19,399 bases of DNA, taken from contig NZ_SJDU01000005.1 in assembly GCF_005518285.1 (NCBI RefSeq), positions 1-19,399 on the forward strand, read 5' to 3'. How positions within the stretch are numbered: position 1 is the first letter of the stretch; every line of letters begins with the position of its first letter. Positions 1 to 6,339 of this stretch are shown here, in pieces. The stretch is from Brachyspira catarrhinii. Lineage in GTDB: Bacteria > Spirochaetota > Brachyspiria > Brachyspirales > Brachyspiraceae. The notes beneath the pieces were generated by a model. The model searched no databases, was not told the DNA's origin, and saw nothing but the letters and a program-made list of their open reading frames with translations. Position numbers and translations under genes: made by a program.

Positions 1-1
1 A

Positions 2-145
2 TATTTGGATAAAGATAGTATGAATTCTTGGGGATATTATCCAGCGTCCGTTACCGATATGGAAAAATGCATCGGATGCGCCAATTGCGCTATGATGTGT
101 CCCGATTTATGCATAACGGTAGAAAGATTAGATAAAGATAAATAA
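2..145 (+). CDS. Ferredoxin-like delta subunit of a 2-oxoacid:ferredoxin oxidoreductase (5' end missing)
   Basis: The reading frame is open from the window edge to a TAA stop, so only the last 47 residues are visible. They contain one complete [4Fe-4S] ferredoxin motif, CIGCANCAMMCP, which fits CxxCxxCxxxCP. The first motif of a usual two-cluster protein would lie upstream of the window. It ends 22 bases before the alpha-subunit gene, and the alpha, beta and gamma subunits follow in order, so this is most likely the electron-transfer subunit that carries electrons from the TPP-bound intermediate to free ferredoxin. The delta-alpha-beta-gamma order is known for VOR- and KOR-type enzymes. The family is clear; the 2-oxoacid substrate cannot be read from this fragment. 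Confidence 0.85.
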   Translation, partial: YLDKDSMNSWGYYPASVTDMEKCIGCANCAMMCPDLCITVERLDKDK

Positions 146-167
146 GTAAATAAAAGGAGAAAATAAT

Positions 168-1223
168 ATGGCTAAAAAATTAATGAAAGGAAACGAAGCA
201 ATGGCTACCGCTGCAATAGAGGCGGGATGTCGATGTTTTTTCGGTTATCCCATAACTCCTCAAAACGAGATACCCGAATTTATGTCTAAAGCTATGTTTG
301 AATCTGGAGGTTATTTCGTTCAAGCGGAGAGCGAACTTGCGGCGATTAATATGGTTTACGGAGCTGGCGGAGCGGGAGCGAGAGCTATGACTTCTTCGTC
401 TTCTCCTGGAGTAGCTTTGAAACAGGAAGGAATATCGTATCTTGCGGGAGCGGAAATTCCAGCCGTTATACTTAATGTTATGCGAGGCGGACCTGGACTC
501 GGAGGAATACAACCTTCTCAAAGCGATTATAATATGATGACTAAAGGCGGAGGAGACGGCGATTATAATTGCCCCGTGCTTGCCCCTTCAAATTTGCAAG
601 AAGCGAGCGATATGGTTATGGAAGCTTTCGATTTAGCGGATTATTATAGAACGCCCGTTTATGTAGCGGCTGACGGTTTTATTGGGCAGATGATGGAGCC
701 AGTCGAAATAATTTATAAACCAAAATACGAAATCAAAGAAAAAATTTGGGCTACGAACGGAACGAGAGGAAAGAGAGAAAAAAATATAATCAATTCTCTA
801 TATTTGGACGCCGAATTATTATATAAACATAATTTGCATTTGCAAGAAAAATATAAAGAGATTAAAGAAAAAGAAGCGAGAGCTGAAAAATATTTTACGG
901 AAGACGCAGATATTATATTGGTTTCTTACGGAACTATGTCGAGAGTTTGCAGAAGCGTGGTTGACGCTTTTAGAAAAGAAAATAAAAAAGTCGGTATGAT
1001 AAGACCTATGACTTTGTGGCCCTTCCCAGAAAAAGAATTTAAAAATAATAATTGCAAAATGTATATAAGCGTTGAAATGAGTATGGGACAGATGGTTGAC
1101 GATGTAAAATTGGCATGCGAATGCAAAGTTCCCGTCAAATTTTTCGGAAAAGCGGGAGGAGTAGTTCCAACTTCGCATGAAATAACGGATGCTATAAAAG
1201 AATTTGCGGGAGGAATTTTATGA
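168..1223 (+). CDS. vorB: 2-oxoacid:ferredoxin oxidoreductase alpha subunit, VorB type
   Basis: This 351-residue protein has the usual length of free-standing VOR/KOR alpha subunits. The N-terminal part (about residues 6-190) is a pyruvate:ferredoxin oxidoreductase N-terminal type domain, with GYPITPQNEI near residue 26 and a well conserved SSSSPGVALKQEG segment. The C-terminal part (about 250-345) resembles the second core domain, with the typical RPMTLWPFPE stretch. With the beta subunit it forms the thiamine pyrophosphate active site for CoA-dependent oxidative decarboxylation of a 2-oxoacid. The start has a strong AAGGAG ribosome site. Its stop overlaps the beta start as ATGA, which suggests translational coupling. 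The VorB name (branched-chain 2-oxoacids) is by similarity; 2-oxoglutarate is an alternative substrate. Confidence 0.9.
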   Translation: MAKKLMKGNEAMATAAIEAGCRCFFGYPITPQNEIPEFMSKAMFESGGYFVQAESELAAINMVYGAGGAGARAMTSSSSPGVALKQEGISYLAGAEIPAVILNVMRGGPGLGGIQPSQSDYNMMTKGGGDGDYNCPVLAPSNLQEASDMVMEAFDLADYYRTPVYVAADGFIGQMMEPVEIIYKPKYEIKEKIWATNGTRGKREKNIINSLYLDAELLYKHNLHLQEKYKEIKEKEARAEKYFTEDADIILVSYGTMSRVCRSVVDAFRKENKKVGMIRPMTLWPFPEKEFKNNNCKMYISVEMSMGQMVDDVKLACECKVPVKFFGKAGGVVPTSHEITDAIKEFAGGIL

Positions 1224-1951
1224 TAGTTTTTGAAAAATCAAAAGGTTTGACTAACGACAGAACGCATTATTGTCCCGGTTGTATGCATGGAACTTCGCAA
1301 AGAATAATAGCCGAATGTTTGGAAGAGCTTAATGTTTTGGATAGAGCGGTTGGAATAGCTTCGGTAGGATGCAGCGTTTTGGCTTATAAATATTTTAATT
1401 GCGATATGCAGCAAGCGGCACATGGCAGAGCGCCAGCGGTTGCTACTGGAATAAAAAGAGCCGTTTCCGATTCGGTAGTGTTTACTCTTCAAGGAGACGG
1501 AGATTTGGCGGCTATAGGAACTGCGGAAATAATTCATGCGGCTGCAAGAAGCGAAAATATAACGGTAATATTTTTGAATAACGCAATTTACGGAATGACG
1601 GGCGGACAGATGGCGCCAACGACTTTGGAAGGACAGAAAACCACTACAACTCAAGCGGGAAGAGATTTTCACAGAGCGGGAAAACCGATTAGAGTATGCG
1701 AAATGCTTGCGACAATAGAAGGAGCTACATTCGTTGAAAGAGTCACTTTGGATACTCCAGCGAATATTAGAAAAGCTAAAATGGCGACTAAAAAGGCTTT
1801 TGAAAATCAAATTGCGGGAAAAGGTTTTTCAATGGTGGAAATGCTTACAAGCTGCACGACAAATTGGGGAATATCTCCAACGGAATCGCATAAATGGATA
1901 AGAGAATATTTGATTCCTCATTATCCTGTTGGAAATTTTAGAGAAGATTAA
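1220..1951 (+). CDS. 2-oxoacid:ferredoxin oxidoreductase beta subunit (TPP-binding)
   Basis: This 243-residue protein carries the thiamine pyrophosphate signature: GDGD at residues 92-95, followed about 25 residues later by NN at 120-121, which together bind the Mg-diphosphate. Cysteines at 18 and 21 (CPGC), 51 (VGCS) and 212 (TSCT) occupy the positions that hold the proximal [4Fe-4S] cluster in this family. The subunit would take the first electrons from the hydroxyalkyl-TPP intermediate. The gene begins inside the alpha stop codon (4-base overlap), with GGAGGAATT just upstream serving as ribosome site. All visible key residues are intact. In VOR nomenclature this would be vorA, but substrate class is not proven. 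Confidence 0.9.
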   Translation: MIVFEKSKGLTNDRTHYCPGCMHGTSQRIIAECLEELNVLDRAVGIASVGCSVLAYKYFNCDMQQAAHGRAPAVATGIKRAVSDSVVFTLQGDGDLAAIGTAEIIHAAARSENITVIFLNNAIYGMTGGQMAPTTLEGQKTTTTQAGRDFHRAGKPIRVCEMLATIEGATFVERVTLDTPANIRKAKMATKKAFENQIAGKGFSMVEMLTSCTTNWGISPTESHKWIREYLIPHYPVGNFRED

Positions 1952-1966
1952 TTTAAGGAGCAATTT

Positions 1967-2521
1967 ATGAAAACTGAAAGAATTATTTTTGCGGGTTTTG
2001 GCGGACAGGGAGTTATGTCAATGGGACAGATGCTCGCTTATGCGGGAATGATAGAAAATAAACATGTAACTTGGTGTCCTTCATACGGTCCCGAAATGAG
2101 AGGAGGAACGGCAAACTGTTCTGTGGTTATAAGCGATGAATTGGTAGGCTCTCCTTTAATATCGCATGACGCGACTGCGGCGGTTATAATGAATCTTCCT
2201 TCTTTGACGAAATTTGAAAAAGATATTTTACCCGGCGGGGTTCTTTTAATAAACTCTTCTCTTATCGAAAAAAAATCTTCGAGAGACGATATAAAAGTAG
2301 CTTATGTTGAAGCAAATAAAATAGCGGGCGATTTGGGAAATTCGAGAGCGGCAAATATGGTTATGCTCGGCGCTTTGCTTTCTTTGGATAATATAGTTTC
2401 GTTCGACAGCGTTCAGCAGGCTTTCTTAAAAGTATTCGGCGAAAGAAAAAAAGAATTTTTACCAAACAACGAGAAGGCTTTGAATGCGGGAGCGGAATCG
2501 GTGAAAGGTTTGGTTTCTTAA
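1967..2521 (+). CDS. 2-oxoacid:ferredoxin oxidoreductase gamma subunit
   Basis: This 184-residue protein matches the gamma domain of the 2-oxoacid:ferredoxin oxidoreductase family. It has the glycine-rich start IIFAGFGGQGVMSMG (residues 6-20), the conserved YGPEMRGGTANC segment (about 44-55) and the LPGGVLLINSS segment (about 88-98). The gamma domain binds coenzyme A and completes the complex. It starts 15 bases after the beta stop, with a TAAGGAG ribosome site, and is the last gene of the operon. No convincing intrinsic terminator follows; the next 44 bases are AT-rich and hold only a 12-base perfect palindrome (2529-2540) without a U-tract. Confidence 0.9.
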   Translation: MKTERIIFAGFGGQGVMSMGQMLAYAGMIENKHVTWCPSYGPEMRGGTANCSVVISDELVGSPLISHDATAAVIMNLPSLTKFEKDILPGGVLLINSSLIEKKSSRDDIKVAYVEANKIAGDLGNSRAANMVMLGALLSLDNIVSFDSVQQAFLKVFGERKKEFLPNNEKALNAGAESVKGLVS

Positions 2522-2565
2522 ATTATTGTTATAATTATAAAATATTATTTTAAGAATTATGATAT

Positions 2566-3410
2566 ATGGAACAACCAAAATTTTATAATACAGAATAAGA
2601 TTTAATTAAATGGCTTAAATATGACTTAAAAGAAATAGATAATACCAAAAATACTTTAAAAAAGATAATAAAGATTATATAATTTGCAAATATAGAATTA
2701 ATGCAAGACATTGTATTTTTAATTATGATTTTAAAGTTTTTGATATAATTTTTAAACAAGAAGTTAACTTTTTTAATTCAAAATTTCATAAAAATATAGA
2801 ATTTAGAGGAAATATTGACAATAAAATAAAATTTAATTATTCTTTTATTCAAAAGAATTTAGTTATAAATTGTAATACGGTTAAGAATATTATTTTTTAT
2901 AATATATCATTTGATAATTCAAAATCTTTATTGTCAATTACGAATATTATAAACAAAATTAAATCTATAAGCTTTAAAAATATTGTTGTAGGCGGGATTA
3001 TAAATATACAAAATGTAAAAGTAGATACAGTTGATTTTAAAAGTTCTGTTATTAATGGCGGATTAGTTAATCCTGTAAACTTTGAAGTTGATAAATTCGC
3101 AAATAGAGAAAGTGCATTATTTTTGAAAAACGAGGTTTATGCAAGAGATAATATTATAGATGCATTGTAATATAAAGCCAAAGAAATAGATTTGCATAGA
3201 AAAAATCTAAAAAAAGAATTATTAGAAGAAAAAATTATAAAAAATTTGGAGATATAATATCCTTTGAATTAAGTTATTTGTATAGCAATAATGTATTAAA
3301 TTGGTTAAAATCATTTTTTAACGGCTGTAGCACTAATTTCTATGGCAAGTACAAGCGTATTCTGTATATATGGAGTTCATACGGATTGGATTAACTTCCT
3401 TAATTTTTAA
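2566..3410 (+). pseudogene. Decayed pentapeptide-repeat-like membrane protein gene
   Basis: Joined across frames, one protein can be followed from the ATG at 2566 to the TAA at 3408-3410. It has stops at 2596 (TAA) and 3168 (TAA), and frame changes in the A-run at 2658-2663, near 3240-3247, and in the T-run at 3314-3319. The middle (about 2661-3090) contains phenylalanine- and asparagine-rich short repeats such as VNFFNSKFHKNIEF, of the pentapeptide-repeat kind. After that come a charged helical segment (NREALFLKNE-like, then YKAKEIDLHRKNLKKE) and a hydrophobic membrane segment (LTAVALISMASTSVF). The layout resembles pentapeptide-repeat proteins I recall from Brachyspira. The gene is broken and probably inactive. 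The piece from 2931 to 3170 stays open for 79 codons from a TTG, but that is a fragment. Confidence 0.7.
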
Positions 3411-3463
3411 CTGTAATTTGGTGTCTTTTCTGTGTTGCGAACGGGAGGCGCTGTTTTTTAATA

Positions 3464-3490
3464 TTGCCATAAAAATAAAATTAGTATAAT
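3464..3490 (+). promoter_or_regulatory. Possible promoter for the MBL-fold hydrolase gene
   Basis: A TTGCCA at 3464-3469 and a perfect TATAAT at 3485-3490 lie 15 bases apart, about 50 bases before the next start codon. The spacer is shorter than the preferred 16-18, so strength is uncertain. Apart from this site, the 3411-3541 stretch between the pseudogene and the next gene shows nothing recognisable. Confidence 0.4.
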
Positions 3491-3541
3491 CTAATAAATC
3501 AATAATTTAATTTTTGTAAATTTTAAAAATTAAGGAAAATA

Positions 3542-4300
3542 ATGAAAATAACTTTTTTGGGAACGGGAACTTCGGATGGCGTGCCAATGATTGGATGCAA
3601 ATGTCCCGTTTGTTTAAGCAAAGATAAAAGAGACAAAAGATTAAGAGCCTCGATTCTTATACGAGACAACGGCAAAAATTATGTAGTCGACACTTCGCTG
3701 GATTTTAGGGCGCAGATGCTTAAAGAAAAAGTGAGTAGACTCGAAGCGGTATTTTTCACTCATCAACATGCGGACCATACTTCTGGAATAGTCGATTTAC
3801 GCTCTTTGAATTTTGCGATGAATCGTTCCATAGATTGCTACGGAAATAAAGAAACTATGGATATTTTAAGAGACAAATACGATTATTTTTTTAATCCCGT
3901 TCAAATGGGGGGCGGACTTCCTCAAGTCGTTTTTTATCATATAAATAAGTCGATGCAATTTGACGGAATAAAAGTTATTCCTATTCCTATAAAACATGGA
4001 GTTTTAAATATATTGGGCTACAGATTCAATAATTTCACTTATATAACGGACGCGAGTTTTATAAGCGAGGAGAGTTTCAAATTGATAGAAGGAACGGAGA
4101 TTTTGGTTTTAAACGGATTGAGATATCGTCCTCATCATACGCATTTGTCTTTGCAGGAATCGGTAAATATTGCCGACAGAATCGGAGCTAAAGAAACTTA
4201 CTTTACGCATATGACTCATGATGTTTTGCATAAAAATTTGGAAAGAGAATTGCCTAAAAATATGTTTCCCGCTTATGACGGACTTACGATAGAAATTTAA
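3542..4300 (+). CDS. PhnP-like metallo-beta-lactamase-fold hydrolase
   Basis: This 252-residue protein has the metallo-beta-lactamase fold metal site: HQHADH (H74, H76, D78, H79), then H152, D170 and a late histidine in FTHMTHD (H223). The N-terminus reads FLGTGTSDGVPMIGC, followed by CKCPVC (C19, C21, C24). That cysteine cluster after a GVP motif is the structural zinc site of PhnP, a phosphoribosyl cyclic phosphodiesterase, and of its relatives. No phosphonate genes are nearby, so the substrate is more likely a general cyclic phosphodiester or nucleotide-derived compound; this is not determined. No signal peptide is seen, so it is likely cytoplasmic. The start has a good AAGGAAAATA ribosome site. 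The gene converges on the downstream minus-strand gene, with only 14 bases between stops and no obvious terminator. Confidence 0.85.
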   Translation: MKITFLGTGTSDGVPMIGCKCPVCLSKDKRDKRLRASILIRDNGKNYVVDTSLDFRAQMLKEKVSRLEAVFFTHQHADHTSGIVDLRSLNFAMNRSIDCYGNKETMDILRDKYDYFFNPVQMGGGLPQVVFYHINKSMQFDGIKVIPIPIKHGVLNILGYRFNNFTYITDASFISEESFKLIEGTEILVLNGLRYRPHHTHLSLQESVNIADRIGAKETYFTHMTHDVLHKNLERELPKNMFPAYDGLTIEI

Positions 4301-4314
4301 TTTATACTTTTAAT

Positions 4315-5382
4315 TTATATAATGTTTTTACTTCTATAATAATAAACTAAAAGCCGAACGACTCTCGAATAACTTTGCACGCCTTCTTTTTGACTATTCG
4401 CTTTCAAATACGCGTCATTAACATTTTTGCTTACTTTCGATAATTCGCCAGAATATCTTTTCCAAAATTCGCTATATTCTCTAATTTCTTTTTTAGTCTC
4501 ATCGTTCAAATTATCTATCAAATGCCCGTAATTTTCGTCTCTGTTTAACTGCCCGAGCAAATATAATAACGCTTCAAAATCGCCCGAATATCTTATAAAT
4601 AAATCTTCGCTTTTTGAACAAACCAAATAAGCTAAAAAATTCGCTTCGTCCTCGTAGGAAATTCCTATTTGATGCGACATTTCATGAGCGATTGTGAAAG
4701 GAAAAGAAATATAAGGAATCAAAATATTAACATTCGATTCAAAAGTGAAAGGATTATAAATTCCAAGTATTTGCAAATATAAAAAAAGTTTTGAGGATTT
4801 TATCGGTTTCGTTCTTACATAATGCATATTCAAAAAATCAAATTCTTCGAATATATTTTTATAATCCTCTTCGACCATTCTATTCAAAGCCTGAAAATTG
4901 GTGTTTATATTTTGATATTTCATTTGGCTTTTCAAATTATTAATGTCTTTTATCAAATACTCGGCAAGCGAATAAATATCTTCGTTGTCAATTTCTCTCT
5001 CCATATAATCCGAATAATTTTCCGTAAGAGGAATTCTATAATAATTTAATCCCCAAAACGACATAAATATTATATACAAAATCACGGCGGTGCAAACTAT
5101 AGCGTATAAAAAATTAAATAGAATTTTTAATTTCTCTTTTTCCGTTATTAAATTTTTTACGGTAAAAGCTATAAACAATATCAAAAGAATTATAAATATA
5201 ACGAGTAAAATTTCGCCCAAAGAAAAACTAAATTTGCCCGATATTTTATTTAAACTTCCCGCCAAACCTTTGTAAAAAAATCTCGAATAAACATTTTCGA
5301 TTAAACTTTTCGATAGAGCGGATAATCTTAAAATAATCGCTATAAAAATTATGCATGCAAGAAATATTAATTTATTTTTCAT
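4315..5382 (-). CDS. DUF3810-type membrane protein with zinc-protease-like HExxH motif
   Basis: This 355-residue protein has three likely membrane segments (about residues 4-22, 57-76 and 88-108), then FWGLNYYR at 109-116, which is typical of the DUF3810 family. A long soluble part follows, with HEMSH at 233-237 and E246 in SYEDEANFLAYL. HExxH plus a downstream glutamate is the gluzincin-like zinc ligand set, so a membrane-bound metalloprotease is plausible, but no activity is established for the family as far as I know. The gene has a near-perfect promoter placing the transcription start at the ATG itself, and no ribosome binding site is visible (see the promoter entry). It is separated by 75 bases from the upstream minus-strand gene. 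Confidence 0.8.
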   Translation of the reverse strand: MKNKLIFLACIIFIAIILRLSALSKSLIENVYSRFFYKGLAGSLNKISGKFSFSLGEILLVIFIILLILFIAFTVKNLITEKEKLKILFNFLYAIVCTAVILYIIFMSFWGLNYYRIPLTENYSDYMEREIDNEDIYSLAEYLIKDINNLKSQMKYQNINTNFQALNRMVEEDYKNIFEEFDFLNMHYVRTKPIKSSKLFLYLQILGIYNPFTFESNVNILIPYISFPFTIAHEMSHQIGISYEDEANFLAYLVCSKSEDLFIRYSGDFEALLYLLGQLNRDENYGHLIDNLNDETKKEIREYSEFWKRYSGELSKVSKNVNDAYLKANSQKEGVQSYSRVVRLLVYYYRSKNII

Positions 5383-5388
5383 TGTAGT

Positions 5389-5416
5389 ATTATACTTAAT
5401 TGAAAGTTTTTGTCAA
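5389..5416 (-). promoter_or_regulatory. Strong promoter giving a probable leaderless transcript
   Basis: On the minus strand a perfect TTGACA (5416-5411) and a perfect TATAAT (5394-5389) are separated by 16 bases. The -10 box is followed by ACTACA and then the ATG of the DUF3810-type gene. Transcription normally starts about seven bases after the -10 box, which is the A of that ATG. There is no Shine-Dalgarno sequence in between. Confidence 0.75.
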
Positions 5417-5457
5417 AGCGAATTTATTTTTAGAATTATTTTTTTATTAAAGAAATT

Positions 5458-6264
5458 TTATTTTTTCATCGCTTTTAAGTCCGTGTCTAATTTCTTTTTC
5501 CAAAGGTCGTAAATCTTTTTTTGTTCTTCCGCTTCTTCGACTTCGTTCAAATAAACATATATTCTTCTTAAAGTTCCCGTTAGATTGAGAGCCATTTTCA
5601 TGTCGTCTGGACGTCTGTCTTGCAATTCGTATTTCGTTCTGTATTGTTCGGCGGATGCGGATATTAAAGATTTTGCGAGATTCATTAATTTTACTCTATA
5701 AATATAACCTTCAATTTCGGGGCTTAATTCTTTTATATAACTTTTGAAGTCTATTATATTTTTTGAAAGCAAAGCCAATCTTCCTTCTATCTCGATAAAA
5801 TTCTGAAGCCATTTTGAATTTTCGCCGTAGCAGAATTTGAAATAATCTATAACATAACCGAAAGAGCAAATAAATTTATATCGCCATTCGTCCGAGAATT
5901 TATCTTTCAAATATTCATGCACTTCGTCATTTAAAGATAAAGAATCGTCTCCGTAATCTCCCAAAGCCTCTTCCAACAACATTATCGCCTTATTGATAAG
6001 TCTCCTTCCATCGTTTAATTGATTTTCGATTCTAATATCCAAATGTTCGATAGATATATAGCAAATCGTGGCGACAAACGAAGACGCTTTTATATACAAA
6101 ACCGCCAAATCTATTTTCTTTTTAGCCGCTTCAAAATTATCTTCCGTGGAGGTTAATTCTTTTTCCAATTTGTCAATTTCGACTTCGACTGAATGAAGCA
6201 GTTCTTTATATTTGTTTTGCATTCTGTTGCATTCGGCTTTTGCCGCTTCGCTTATTTTTGCCAT
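5458..6264 (-). CDS. Unrecognised helical protein, downstream of the histidine kinase gene
   Basis: I do not recognise this 268-residue family. It appears almost entirely alpha-helical, with no signal peptide, no clear membrane span and no catalytic motif. Residues 1-55 are a charged, coiled-coil-like stretch (QNKYKELLHSVEVEIDKLEK). Later parts are rich in L, I, K, E and Y, with aromatic patches such as YVIDYFKFCYG, and the C-terminus (about 240-268) is again lysine- and glutamate-rich. A GGGGGA sequence eight bases before the ATG serves as ribosome site. It lies 75 bases after the histidine kinase gene on the same strand and is probably co-transcribed, which hints at a structural or signalling partner role, but that is inference only. 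Confidence 0.7.
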   Translation of the reverse strand: MAKISEAAKAECNRMQNKYKELLHSVEVEIDKLEKELTSTEDNFEAAKKKIDLAVLYIKASSFVATICYISIEHLDIRIENQLNDGRRLINKAIMLLEEALGDYGDDSLSLNDEVHEYLKDKFSDEWRYKFICSFGYVIDYFKFCYGENSKWLQNFIEIEGRLALLSKNIIDFKSYIKELSPEIEGYIYRVKLMNLAKSLISASAEQYRTKYELQDRRPDDMKMALNLTGTLRRIYVYLNEVEEAEEQKKIYDLWKKKLDTDLKAMKK

Positions 6265-6280
6265 TATTATTCCCCCATTA

Positions 6281-6306
6281 AAATTTATCGGAAAAATTTA
6301 TTGGAA
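6281..6306. repeat. 13-bp tandem repeat, two copies
   Basis: AAATTTATCGGAA (6281-6293) is followed directly by AAATTTATTGGAA (6294-6306), one mismatch apart. It lies between the histidine kinase gene and the downstream helical-protein gene, just upstream of the latter's ribosome site. It may be only a local duplication. Confidence 0.6.
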
Positions 6307-6339
6307 AATGAAATTTAAATATTCGTTTATATTTATTAT

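Noticed and set aside
2529..2540. 12-base palindrome TTATAATTATAA as a terminator for the oxidoreductase operon
   Set aside because: It is all A and T, has no loop of its own and no following U-tract.
2931..3170. 79-codon ORF from a TTG as an independent gene
   Set aside because: The same reading frame continues the protein sequence both upstream and downstream past a stop and frameshifts, so it is a piece of a pseudogene; no ribosome site precedes the TTG.
4301..4314. Bidirectional terminator between the convergent MBL and DUF3810-type genes
   Set aside because: Only 14 AT-rich bases lie between the stops, and no stable inverted repeat was found across the junction.
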